From Chloroflexota bacterium (lineage in GTDB: Bacteria > Chloroflexota > Anaerolineae > Anaerolineales > Villigracilaceae), in contig JABFGC010000001.1 in NCBI GenBank assembly GCA_013112685.1, positions 248,001 through 312,000 on the forward strand: a stretch of 64,000 bases of DNA. The letters run 5' to 3'. A model generated the notes under the pieces. It was not told the origin of the DNA and ran no database searches. It worked only from the letters and a program-made list of their open reading frames with translations. The translations under genes and the position numbers were made by a program. Below are positions 26,624-34,709 of this stretch, piece after piece; position 1 is the stretch's first letter, and every line of letters starts with the position of its first letter.

Positions 26624-28402
26624 TTACGCTTTTTGGAAATAATAGCACCAATCGTGTTCCGGCTCTTCGCCAAAGATCGAAACAGGCGGCAAAGCGGATT
26701 CGGTTTCTGCAATTACGTTTTCAATCTTCGATGCCGGAGCGACCAACGGCACATTCACCGGGTCGTTGGATGAGATCAGCGGCTGGGTCCCGTCAATCAC
26801 ATGCACGCACGAGGTCAACGCTGGCTGGCTAAAGACGAGTATGTTTCCATAGTCGAGCGTAAATGTGTGACTGCGGTATCCCGTTTCGATCACCTGCGTC
26901 CCATCCAAAATACCGGGCAGGTTCTCACTGTTCAACGTCAACCCGGACAGCGGATAATGCACGGGGATTTCGCCCGTCGGTTCGGGGAAGTAAATCACAT
27001 TCGCGGCTTCCATCAAGCCGTACCCACCGTCCCCCATGCCGGGCAATGGATAGTGAACCACCAGCAAGGTCCCGGCGCGAAGCGATGGCGCGCGCCAACT
27101 CACCTGCCACCAGAATTTTTGCAGCGCCTTGATCTCGGTCACGGCGTTGGACGCGATCCCAAAATGCGCCAGCGCCGCAAACCCGATCAGCACATACAAC
27201 GCCGCCACGCGGATTTTTTCGAGCGCGAACAAATTCAAAAACGCCGCCATGAAAACCCCAGCCGCAAGCGACGCGGGCAAACCATAGTGCGAAAAACCGC
27301 CAATATCAACGGAACGATTCGCCATGACGACCGGCAGGACGCCGAAAATCATTCCCAGTCCGCCGAGCGTCAACGCCTCTTTCTGGACTTGAACCTGCCA
27401 GCCCTCCCCAGCCTTTTCCCCCGCCGCGAGTCTGATTCGTCTCTCCGCAAAAACGACGAGCAGAATGACAAACGCAGCGAGCAAAACGCCAAACGCAATA
27501 TCGCGCAATCGTATTGCCTGAACAAACGGCGGGAATTGGTTGATCCACGCCAGCACGCTGAGATTCAGCAGGCTTTTGTAAATTTGCAGCAGCCAGTCCA
27601 TGCCCGCGCCCAGAGGGTTGGCGAGAAATACGCTCAATTGGCTGCCGATGTCGGTTGCCTTGCGCTCGTTGGTGAAGAAGAAGATGCGCCACACCGCGAT
27701 TCCCAGCGGAATGACCAGCGTCCACGCCCAGGCTTTGACCGTGTTGATCAACCGCTTCCAAAAATCAAGTTGACCATCTCGATTGACCAGCAAATACACC
27801 GCGATAAAGCGAAACGCCTCCATGCCAATGGCGTAATCCACGAGGGCGATGTACGCCCAGCCCGTGAGAATCGCGCCGATGATGTAAGCAATTCTCTTGA
27901 ATTTGCTCAAGGCGGCGTCCCCGCCGCCGAGGACGGCGGCTGGAGCAACAAGTTGTATCGCCTTTAACGTGAACGCAATCGAAAAGACCTGCAAAGCCAG
28001 GCTGGCGATCATCGGCTGGTACTCGATGGCGCTGATCCACCAGAAGTAGCCGGGGTAAATTGCAAACAAAAGAGCGGCAACGAAATTGAACTTCCGATTG
28101 TCCCGCCAGAGGATGTCGAAGATCCACAGCGCGCCGATTGCGCTCAACCCGCGCCAGATGAAAGCGCCGACGTGCCACGCAAGCGGGTTCACACCAAACA
28201 GCAGGAAATACCACTCAAAGAAAAAACCGCGCGCCGGGCGGTCAATGCGGAACATCTCATGGAAAATCTTCGCCCCGCCGATCATCCCGTCGTAGACGTA
28301 GTACCAGTCGTCCTTGTAATAGGTCAACTCCCCGATGCGCGGCAGAAACACAACGGCGGAGATGAGAAGAAGGAACAAAATGGATTGGGTGTTTTTTTTC
28401 AT
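26624..28402 (-). CDS. Polytopic membrane glycosyltransferase-like protein, interrupted by a stop codon
   Basis: 592 residues from the ATG at 28402 with about twelve membrane segments, then a soluble region ending EHDWCYYFQKA. The opening TYYKDDWYYVYDG carries an acidic DD pair in the first outer loop, as in GT39/PMT enzymes. The same frame remains open for 92 residues past the TAA at 26624-26626, so the original protein was probably about 685 residues. The start codon directly abuts a heptad array. It likely uses a polyprenyl-phosphate sugar outside the membrane; this is inference. Confidence 0.72.
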   Translation of the reverse strand: MKKNTQSILFLLLISAVVFLPRIGELTYYKDDWYYVYDGMIGGAKIFHEMFRIDRPARGFFFEWYFLLFGVNPLAWHVGAFIWRGLSAIGALWIFDILWRDNRKFNFVAALLFAIYPGYFWWISAIEYQPMIASLALQVFSIAFTLKAIQLVAPAAVLGGGDAALSKFKRIAYIIGAILTGWAYIALVDYAIGMEAFRFIAVYLLVNRDGQLDFWKRLINTVKAWAWTLVIPLGIAVWRIFFFTNERKATDIGSQLSVFLANPLGAGMDWLLQIYKSLLNLSVLAWINQFPPFVQAIRLRDIAFGVLLAAFVILLVVFAERRIRLAAGEKAGEGWQVQVQKEALTLGGLGMIFGVLPVVMANRSVDIGGFSHYGLPASLAAGVFMAAFLNLFALEKIRVAALYVLIGFAALAHFGIASNAVTEIKALQKFWWQVSWRAPSLRAGTLLVVHYPLPGMGDGGYGLMEAANVIYFPEPTGEIPVHYPLSGLTLNSENLPGILDGTQVIETGYRSHTFTLDYGNILVFSQPALTSCVHVIDGTQPLISSNDPVNVPLVAPASKIENVIAETESALPPVSIFGEEPEHDWCYYFQKA

Positions 28403-28475
28403 AGAGACTGGAGACTGGAGATTGGCAATAGCCAATTACCAAGCTCTAATTACGATTTACGAATTACGATTAGAG
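28403..28475. repeat. Heptad array at a gene junction
   Basis: Units GAGACTG, GAGACTG, GAGATTG, then AATTACC, AAGCTCT, AATTACG, ATTTACG, AATTACG. It begins right at the start codon of the membrane protein (28402) and runs into the last codons of the upstream methyltransferase (28450), encoding its VIRKS ending. Confidence 0.7.
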
Positions 28476-29271
28476 GATACTGTCCATTTTCCGCAAAGAA
28501 CTTCGGGAACGAATCTTCCAACCAAAACACAAACCGCAAAAACGTCCGCCCGCCGAAGGGACGCACGAACCAGCGCATGATGCGCGTGCTGAGACTGCGC
28601 CAGGGTTTGATTTCAATCGTCATCTGTGAGCCGATTTCACGCTTCAGCCATTCGGGCGTCATCTTTTGGACGAACGTCCCCGCGGGGTCTTCCTCGTTCA
28701 GCCATTCCTTCTTTTTCTTTTCGGAGCGCCCCGACATTCTTCGCATCAGCCCGATGAGCGGTTCCGCCATGCGGATGAGCAGCGGATTATGCCAGCCGTT
28801 GACGATAGCCGCCGTCCGCCCTGGCGCCAGCACGCGGTGGATTTCCGCATAGGCGCGCGGATGTTCGGGGAGAGCGAGATGGTGAATCGCGTGCATCGAG
28901 ACCGCGCCGTCGAACGCATCATTCTTAAAGGGGAGGTTTGCAAGATCGCCCACAACGAACAGCCCGTGTGAGCCGATTCGATTCCGCGCCTCGCGCAGGG
29001 CTTGGATGGAAATATCGAGGCAGACACGCCTTTCGTAGCCCGCGGAATAGGTCTTGTACTCTTCATACTGGACGGGACCAGACCCCGCGTCGAGAAGGAA
29101 GCGCCCGCTGGGAATCAATCCATTCATCACGCGCAGGCGCGTCTTGTGGATGTATTCGCGCGAGACGGGACGCAGGTCTTCGTAGCGGGCGTTTTGATAA
29201 TGCCCGTTTTCCTCCTGCTGCCAGCCGATCTCATCATAAAACTCGCGGACTTTTTGTTTGGTGTCGGTCAT
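28450..29271 (-). CDS. Class I SAM-dependent methyltransferase
   Basis: 273 residues. LLDAGSGPVQYEEY is the SAM loop, then VCLDISIQALREAR, VGDLANLPFKNDAFDGAVSMHAIHHL and HRVLAPGRTAAIV. The C-terminal third is a lid with basic patches (GRSEKKKKEWL). The ATG at 29271 follows GGGAG. The last residues are encoded by the heptad array that follows. Target unknown; a sugar O-methyltransferase is plausible in this locus. Confidence 0.82.
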   Translation of the reverse strand: MTDTKQKVREFYDEIGWQQEENGHYQNARYEDLRPVSREYIHKTRLRVMNGLIPSGRFLLDAGSGPVQYEEYKTYSAGYERRVCLDISIQALREARNRIGSHGLFVVGDLANLPFKNDAFDGAVSMHAIHHLALPEHPRAYAEIHRVLAPGRTAAIVNGWHNPLLIRMAEPLIGLMRRMSGRSEKKKKEWLNEEDPAGTFVQKMTPEWLKREIGSQMTIEIKPWRSLSTRIMRWFVRPFGGRTFLRFVFWLEDSFPKFFAENGQYPLIVIRKS

Positions 29272-29276
29272 ATTAA

Positions 29277-29316
29277 CTCCCCCCTCTCCCTTTGGGAGAG
29301 GGGACGGGGGTGAGGA
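29277..29316. repeat. CCCTCTCCC hairpin repeat (copy 4)
   Basis: CCCCTCTCCC and GGGAGAGGGG flank TTT at 29281-29303, followed by ACGGGGGTGAGG. It fills the spacer between the GT-B stop (29317) and the methyltransferase start (29271) and also carries the GGGAG ribosome site of the latter. Confidence 0.75.
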
Positions 29317-30921
29317 TCATTTCCATGTAAACGGCTCGCCCACCAAAAACCCGAAAGTATCTTTAAATTGCGCCATGCCTTCATCGCTCAAGACGCGGTC
29401 GAGAGACCATACAGCAAGGTCATCCCAGAAATTCATCAAGCGCCAGGGGAAGGGACGCGGATACTCAAAGAAGAAGCGGTAGGCGTAATTCCAGGCGAAT
29501 TCGATCTGCTTTTCGCTCAGTTGATGAGCGGGAATATCGGCAAGCACTTTTTCGAGCGTGGAATAATATTCATCCCACGTATTCGGGTCGAGCGTGATGC
29601 CGCGCCCGCGATAATGAGTCTTCCCGCACGAAATGACGGGTCGTCCGTTCATCGCGGTTTCGAGACCGACGGTGGTGGTGTACGCCAAACCGGCATCGGC
29701 GATTTCGATCAAGTCGTAGGTGTTGATCGGGTCCAGCGCGCCGATGACGTGAATGTGACTGGGCAATTCGGGCAGCGCCTCTTTGACCACCGTCGCCATG
29801 GACTTTGCCTGCGGCACCAGTTTCTCACCAGGGTGGACGCGGATGACGAGTTGGACATCCGTCCGTTTGGCGAAATACTGAACGGTCTTCGTGATCCATT
29901 CGGTCATGGAAGAGGCGAAGATGTCGCGTCCGAGTGTGAGGCTGTCGCCGAGCACGTTCGCGGCGAGCATCACGACGGGGCGGTTATCCAAGCCGAGCAT
30001 GTTGCGGGTGGTGTCCGCTCCCTGCGATGAAACATACTGCCAAAGGCGTTTCGACTTGCCCCAAACGCGCGCGCCGCGGCGGGCGTTTTCCAGATCCGCC
30101 ACGCGCTCGTACATTTCGTCGGTCATCGGCAAATGGCAGCGCGCCTCGACGAGATAATCCGTATCCTGCTGCATGATGGATGAGTTTTGCGCGATCCAAA
30201 TTTGTTCGCGCTGGTCGTTGAATTCATACGTCACAGCGTCAATGCCGAGGTGACGCGCCACGCGGAAGACGATTCCCATTTCCAAAATCAAGCCGTTGGG
30301 AATTAATACCACGTCGGGCTTGTTCGCCTGCATCCACTCGAGCGCGGCTTTAGCGGCGAAGGTGTTGCGCTTAATCCGCAAGTCGTAGAGCGCGCGGTCA
30401 GATGGATCGTTCATGTCCACTTCTTCGCGCATGAGGGTGTATTGAGCATCCCAAAGGGAGATTTCCTTAATGTCCGATTGAAGCCTTTGGGGGAGGTCGA
30501 AGGTCGAAGGTCGAAGGTCGAGTATGGAGATATGCTTGACCAAAGGCGATAATGCGGCAAGCGCGTCCTTTGTGTGAAGAATCCGCTGACGCTGGGTGAA
30601 TTTATCCTTTTCTTTATGCCATTCGGAGTAGGGCAATGTCAGCAGCGTGACATCGTGCCCCAAGCCCGCAAGCGCCAATCCAAGATAAGCCGACTGCTCG
30701 ATCCAATAATGAAGCGTGGCAAAGAACAGAACGCGTTTTCCGCGTTTTGCGTTTGCTGCAAACGGCTTCACCGCTTCCACCGCCGCAGGCAGCGACCTTT
30801 GCAGGCGATCCAAATTGAAATGGTCGCGCCGCGGACGATTTCGCAACGCGGACCGAAGCATCCAGTCAATTTCGGCGGTGAAGGGCAGGTCGCCCAAGAT
30901 TTCGCGGAGCGGGGTTTTCAT
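29317..30921 (-). CDS. Capsule-type GT-B glycosyl/glycerophosphotransferase
   Basis: 534 residues with the RxHP motif (LVIRVHPGEKL, about residue 372) and the landmark TTTVGLETAMNGRPVI downstream. The N-terminal half includes VLFFATLHYWIEQSAYLGLALAGLGHD-like Rossmann strands. It shares both landmarks with the genes at 1-1634 and 12541-14016. Heptads at 30498-30524 are read in frame and encode LRPSTFDL. It lies directly downstream of the Wzt gene, and could start or cap the exported chain. Donor unknown. Confidence 0.72.
   Translation of the reverse strand: MKTPLREILGDLPFTAEIDWMLRSALRNRPRRDHFNLDRLQRSLPAAVEAVKPFAANAKRGKRVLFFATLHYWIEQSAYLGLALAGLGHDVTLLTLPYSEWHKEKDKFTQRQRILHTKDALAALSPLVKHISILDLRPSTFDLPQRLQSDIKEISLWDAQYTLMREEVDMNDPSDRALYDLRIKRNTFAAKAALEWMQANKPDVVLIPNGLILEMGIVFRVARHLGIDAVTYEFNDQREQIWIAQNSSIMQQDTDYLVEARCHLPMTDEMYERVADLENARRGARVWGKSKRLWQYVSSQGADTTRNMLGLDNRPVVMLAANVLGDSLTLGRDIFASSMTEWITKTVQYFAKRTDVQLVIRVHPGEKLVPQAKSMATVVKEALPELPSHIHVIGALDPINTYDLIEIADAGLAYTTTVGLETAMNGRPVISCGKTHYRGRGITLDPNTWDEYYSTLEKVLADIPAHQLSEKQIEFAWNYAYRFFFEYPRPFPWRLMNFWDDLAVWSLDRVLSDEGMAQFKDTFGFLVGEPFTWK
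30498..30524. repeat. GGTCGAA heptads inside a GT-B gene
   Basis: Three or four perfect GGTCGAA/GTCGAAG units in register, read in frame as part of an LRPSTFDLPQ stretch. Confidence 0.7.
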
Positions 30922-30994
30922 ATAGTTGCAGGTTTAAGGTTACAGGTCTAAGGTTACAGGGCACAACTTTCAACCTGCAACCTGCAACCTTCTA
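30922..30994. repeat. Inverted heptad array without cargo
   Basis: Units GTTGCAG, GTTTAAG, GTTACAG, GTCTAAG, GTTACAG are followed by inverted AACTTTC, AACCTGC, AACCTGC, AACCTTC. It runs from the TAG stop of the Wzt gene (30992) to the ATG of the GT-B gene (30921) with no space left for a ribosome site. Confidence 0.8.
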
Positions 30995-32281
30995 ACCGAT
31001 TCTTTCGATCTTCCAATTCAATCTCGGTCTTACCGGTCCCACGCGCGGCTCCGCCCATTGCGTGCCGGGCGCGCCCGAAATATCCACGTTGAACGCCAGC
31101 GCGTTCTCGTCCATGAAATAGCGGCGCACGCCGAACGAACTGGCGTTCACGCCGACCACATAACGTCCTTCGTTGAGCAGGTCGGCTGGAAGCTCCGCGC
31201 GGCTGACGTAATGCCCCGCATCCCGCGTGTCGAATTTTTCGTAAAGCGCGGGCGTATCCGTATCGAACGACGTAAAGACATACTCACCGCGCATCGTGCT
31301 GACGTACAACCCAACCCGCAGACCCGTGATGGGCGAACTGAGTTTGTATTCGAACTCGACAGTGACGGGCTCGGTGGAACGAACCGTATCCACGACCTTC
31401 CCGCTTATTTCCTTGACTTTGAGACTGATCGGCGTAAAAGGCGCGCTCGCCGCCGGGACCTCGTCCGCCTCCCAAACACGCTCGCCTGCCTGCGACTGCC
31501 CCGACGAAAGATAAAAGTCAACAGCTTCCTGCGAAGGCGCGCGCATGATGAGTTGACCTTTGTTCAGCACAATCGCCTCTTGAGTCAATCTCAAAATGGC
31601 GGACATGTTATGGCTGACGAACAAGACTGTGCGTCCCTGCTGCGCCACGTCGCCCATCTTGCCCAGGCATTTCTTCTGGAATTCGGCGTCGCCCACCGCC
31701 AGCACTTCATCCACCACAAGGATTTCGGGTTCGAGGTGCGCGGCGACGGCAAACGCGAGGCGCAGGTACATGCCCGATGAATACCGCTTGACGGGCGTGT
31801 CAATGAATTGGCTGACTTCGGAGAAATCCACGATCTCGTCGAATTTGGCGTCAATCTCCGCGCGCTTCATGCCGAGGATCGCACCGTTCATGTAGATGTT
31901 TTCGCGTCCCGTCAACTCAGGGTGAAAGCCCGTCCCCACTTCAAGCAGCGAGCCGACCCGTCCGCGCACGGTGACGGTTCCCGTCGTCGGTTCGGTAACG
32001 CGGGAGAGAATCTTCAATAACGTGGATTTGCCCGCGCCGTTGCGCCCCACAATGCCGAGCACCTTGCCTTCCTCCAAATCAAAAGAGACATCCTTCAACG
32101 CCCAGACGTAATTCTGGTTCATGCGGCGGTCGGATTTGCCGATCATCGCCTTCGCCAGCCGCACAGGCGCCGAGACCGTGTCCACGATCACATCGCGCAG
32201 CATGTTATAGCGGAACTTCGTCTCCGCCGCGCCGATCTTGTATTGCTTGCCGAGGTTGTGTACGGAAATTGCTGTTGTCAT
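30992..32281 (-). CDS. wzt: ABC transporter ATP-binding subunit of polysaccharide export (Wzt)
   Basis: 429 residues. The ATPase (residues 1-250) shows Walker A GRNGAGKSTLL, Q-loop region, signature YSSGMYLRLAFA, Walker B ILVVDEVLAVGD and switch LFVSHNM. Residues 260-429 are a Wzt-type C-terminal domain (EFEYKLSSPITGLRVGLYVST) that in known systems binds the capped chain before export. I start at the ATG at 32281; residues further upstream (LNLQPSTF) come from the heptad array. It pairs with the permease 82 bp upstream and powers export of lipid-linked glycan across the inner membrane. Confidence 0.92.
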   Translation of the reverse strand: MTTAISVHNLGKQYKIGAAETKFRYNMLRDVIVDTVSAPVRLAKAMIGKSDRRMNQNYVWALKDVSFDLEEGKVLGIVGRNGAGKSTLLKILSRVTEPTTGTVTVRGRVGSLLEVGTGFHPELTGRENIYMNGAILGMKRAEIDAKFDEIVDFSEVSQFIDTPVKRYSSGMYLRLAFAVAAHLEPEILVVDEVLAVGDAEFQKKCLGKMGDVAQQGRTVLFVSHNMSAILRLTQEAIVLNKGQLIMRAPSQEAVDFYLSSGQSQAGERVWEADEVPAASAPFTPISLKVKEISGKVVDTVRSTEPVTVEFEYKLSSPITGLRVGLYVSTMRGEYVFTSFDTDTPALYEKFDTRDAGHYVSRAELPADLLNEGRYVVGVNASSFGVRRYFMDENALAFNVDISGAPGTQWAEPRVGPVRPRLNWKIERIG

Positions 32282-32365
32282 AAATGTTGAAGGTTGCAGG
32301 TTTAAAGTTGAAGGTTTAGGTTGAAGGTTCAAACTTGCAACTTTCAACCTTCAACCTGTAACCTA
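32282..32365. repeat. Inverted heptad array without cargo
   Basis: Units GTTGAAG, GTTGCAG, GTTTAAA, GTTGAAG, GTTTAG, GTTGAAG, then inverted ACTTGCA, ACTTTCA, ACCTTCA, ACCTGTA, ACCT. It spans exactly from the permease stop codon TAG (32363) to the Wzt start (32281). It is the clearest empty version of elements A and B. Confidence 0.8.
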
Positions 32366-33217
32366 AATCGTATCCGCAAAGGTCTTTTCCATGCTTCTGA
32401 AATAGAAGAGACCAGAAATGAAGATCAATACCGAGATCGCAACCGACACCCAGAGTGTGATGTCCGGTCCGTTGCCGACGCCGAGCAGCGCCCAGCGAAA
32501 ACCGTTGACCACGCCTGCCATCGGGTTAAGGGAATAAACGATCTGCCATTTCTCCGAAATCACAGAGGCGGAATAGGCTACGGGTGTGGCAAACAGCCAA
32601 AACTGAGTCAGAAACGGAAGCGCCTGGTTCACATCCCGATATTGGACGTTGATCGCTGAAAGCCAAAGGGCAACTCCAAGCGCGGTGATGATCGCAAGCA
32701 GGAGGAAAAGCGGAAGCGTCCATAGCAGATGCCAAGCGGGAGCGACTTGATAAATAAACATCAGAATTACGAGAATCACAAAGGCAATCAGGAAGTCAAC
32801 CATACCCGCGAAGACCGAGGCGGTCGGCAGGATCAGGCGCGGGAAGTAGATCTTCGTCACCATGTTTTGGTGCGCCACGAGCGAACGGCTGCCTTGATTG
32901 AGCGCCGTCACGAACAGACCCCATGGCAAAAGTGCGGTGAATGAAAAGACGGGATAGGGAATGCCTTCGGTGGGAAGTTTCGCCACACGATCGAAGAGGA
33001 AGGTAAAGACCAGCATGGTCATCACCGGTTGGACAACCGCCCAAGCCATACCAAGCAAAGTCTGTTTGTATTTCACTTTCACGTCGCGCCACACCATGAA
33101 GAAGATCAGTTCACGGTAGTGCAACAGGTCGCGGAGGTTTAATGCAGCCAATCCCTTGGACGGCTTGATGTAAACGGTGTGGGGTTCGTGGGGATTCGAT
33201 TTTGAGATTTGTGTCAT
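32363..33217 (-). CDS. wzm: ABC-2 type polysaccharide export permease (Wzm)
   Basis: 284 residues with six membrane helices and the ABC-2 coupling region. Early residues LRDLLHYRELIFFMVWRDVKVKYKQTLLGMAWAVVQPVMTMLVF are typical for Wzm/KpsM/TagG-type permeases, as is the later LNPMAGVVNGFRWALLG. It forms the membrane channel for the Wzt ATPase. The pair shows that at least one glycan of this locus is exported by the ABC-dependent route. Ribosome site is weak (GACAGAG). The gene ends with TAG at the edge of a heptad array. Confidence 0.92.
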   Translation of the reverse strand: MTQISKSNPHEPHTVYIKPSKGLAALNLRDLLHYRELIFFMVWRDVKVKYKQTLLGMAWAVVQPVMTMLVFTFLFDRVAKLPTEGIPYPVFSFTALLPWGLFVTALNQGSRSLVAHQNMVTKIYFPRLILPTASVFAGMVDFLIAFVILVILMFIYQVAPAWHLLWTLPLFLLLAIITALGVALWLSAINVQYRDVNQALPFLTQFWLFATPVAYSASVISEKWQIVYSLNPMAGVVNGFRWALLGVGNGPDITLWVSVAISVLIFISGLFYFRSMEKTFADTI

Positions 33218-33231
33218 TTTTTCTCTGTCAA

Positions 33232-33284
33232 AAGCCGAAGGTCAAAGGTCTTCTTCCGACCTTCGACTTTTGACCTTCGACTTA
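33232..33284. repeat. Inverted heptad array at a gene junction
   Basis: GCCGAAG, GTCAAAG, GTC, a short loop, then GACCTTC, GACTTTT, GACCTTC, GACTT. It starts at the stop of the GDP-fucose synthase-like gene (33282) and ends just before the leader of the permease gene (33217). Confidence 0.75.
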
Positions 33285-34286
33285 TTTTATTTTGTCTCGA
33301 TTTGCCTTGAACCACTCAATGGTCCGCCTCATTCCCTCCTCGAACGGGACCTGCGCGCTCCAGCCGAAGAGTTCCTTCGCGCGGCTGACGTCGAGTCCGC
33401 GTCGGGGCTGACCGTTGGGCTTATCCGTCTGCCAGACGATTTTTCCCTGAAAGCCGGTCATCTTGACGATCATCTCCGTCAGGTCCTTGATGGAAATTTC
33501 ATAGCCAGAGCCGAGGTTGACAGGGAGTTCGCCATTGTACTTCTCGGCGGCGGTGACGATTCCATCGGCGGCGTCTTCCACGTATAAAAATTCGCGTGTG
33601 GGAGAGCCGTCGCCCCAGGCGGGGAGTTCCTTGTCACCGCGCTCGTTTGCTTCAATCGCTTTGCGGATGAGAGCGGGAATCACGTGCGAAGTCTGCAAAT
33701 TGAAGTTATCGCGCGGACCATACAGGTTCACGGGCAAAAGAAAAATAGCGTTAAAACCATATTGCTGGCGATACGCCTGCGCCTGCACAAGCATCATCTT
33801 CTTGGCAAGACCGTAAGGCGCGTTGGTCTCTTCGGGGTAACCGATCCAAAGATCATCCTCCTTGAAAGGGACAGGCGTGAACTTGGGGTAGGCGCATACC
33901 GTGCCAATGGCGACGAATTTGCCAACGCCGTTCTTGTACGCCTGGTGCATGAGTTCCACGCCCATCATCAGGTTGTCGTAGAAAAACTCGGCGGGATGTT
34001 CGCGGTTCGCGCCGATGCCGCCCACGTTTGCAGCGAGGTGGATGACGATCACATTCTTCGGGTCAACGCCGGTGAGCGTGTCCGCATACAGGCGCCTGAT
34101 GTCGTTCGGGTCCACCAGGTTGTAGTTTTCGATGCGCGGGATGAAGATATCCATTGCGCCGCGCTGCTTCAACTTTTCGGTCACGAACGAACCGAGAAAG
34201 CCCGCTCCGCCGGTGACGATCACTTTTTTATTTTGCCAGAAGGGTTGAAGGTTGAACGTTGAAGGTTGAAGGTTGTTATTTGACAT
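33282..34286 (-). CDS. GDP-L-fucose synthase-like NAD-dependent epimerase/reductase
   Basis: 334 residues of the extended SDR family: [18 protein letters not shown] nucleotide loop, [25 protein letters not shown], the Ser/Tyr/Lys site in [10 protein letters not shown] and [12 protein letters not shown], and [20 protein letters not shown]. This pattern fits GDP-fucose synthase (WcaG/Fcl), which converts GDP-4-keto-6-deoxymannose to GDP-fucose. The ATG at 34286 lies within the end of the four-helix-bundle gene, and residues 4-12 ([12 protein letters not shown]) are heptad-encoded, so an insertion seems to have replaced the native N-terminus. No GDP-mannose dehydratase was clearly identified nearby. 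Confidence 0.85.
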   Translation of the reverse strand: MSNNNLQPSTFNLQPFWQNKKVIVTGGAGFLGSFVTEKLKQRGAMDIFIPRIENYNLVDPNDIRRLYADTLTGVDPKNVIVIHLAANVGGIGANREHPAEFFYDNLMMGVELMHQAYKNGVGKFVAIGTVCAYPKFTPVPFKEDDLWIGYPEETNAPYGLAKKMMLVQAQAYRQQYGFNAIFLLPVNLYGPRDNFNLQTSHVIPALIRKAIEANERGDKELPAWGDGSPTREFLYVEDAADGIVTAAEKYNGELPVNLGSGYEISIKDLTEMIVKMTGFQGKIVWQTDKPNGQPRRGLDVSRAKELFGWSAQVPFEEGMRRTIEWFKANRDKIK

Positions 34287-34709
34287 TGTATTCGGCTCCA
34301 GTTTCGCGGATCCGCCGCGCATTGGGTTGAGATTCAAGATATTGGATAAAACGGGATAGTTGCTTGCTGCATATTTCTGCTGTTGAAAGCATTTCATTAA
34401 AATCCTTTTCGGTGATATAGCCTTGGTCCCTGGCGATGTAAAGTTGGGCGCGTAATTCACCTGCTGATCCTTTCGCATGTCCAAGATATTTGATGAAGAT
34501 TGCCTGGGTTGAACTTTCGAACCCTTCAGCAATATTGGACATAATTGATACTGCGGCTCGCCGCATCTGATCGCGCAAACCGAAATCGCGCGCAAAAGAA
34601 CCATCGGTAGAATGCCGATAGACTAGATTGGTTAACTCTTTTGCTCTTTGCCAGACTTCCAAATCCTCAAAACGCTTTGCTGTGGTCATAACCTTCAACC
34701 TGCAACCTA
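34244..34709 (-). mobile_element. Element B: inverted heptad arms enclosing a four-helix-bundle gene
   Basis: Left arm GTTGAAG, GTTGAAC, GTTGAAG, GTTGAAG (34244-34271); right arm AACCTTC, AACCTGC, AACCTAC (34690-34709). The gene between them (34276-34689) is a second four-helix-bundle copy. The right arm starts exactly at the TAG stop of the SDR (34707-34709). The left arm now encodes the first residues of the neighbouring epimerase. Same plan as element A. Confidence 0.65.
34276..34689 (-). CDS. Four-helix-bundle protein (S23/IVP family), second copy
   Basis: 137 residues: [70 protein letters not shown]. The pattern matches the gene at 21603-22007, with clear divergence, so these are separate insertions and not a recent duplication. 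I prefer the ATG at 34689; a TTG at 34698 lies in the heptad arm. The AAGG needed for ribosome binding would itself be supplied by the arm. The 3' end overlaps the start of the epimerase gene by 11 nt. Function unproven. Confidence 0.85.
   Translation of the reverse strand: MTTAKRFEDLEVWQRAKELTNLVYRHSTDGSFARDFGLRDQMRRAAVSIMSNIAEGFESSTQAIFIKYLGHAKGSAGELRAQLYIARDQGYITEKDFNEMLSTAEICSKQLSRFIQYLESQPNARRIRETGAEYNVK

Noticed and set aside
16253-34709. Heptad arrays considered as CRISPR arrays
   Set aside because: Units are 7 bp, degenerate, without unique spacers of constant length, and arms are inverted; no cas gene is present.
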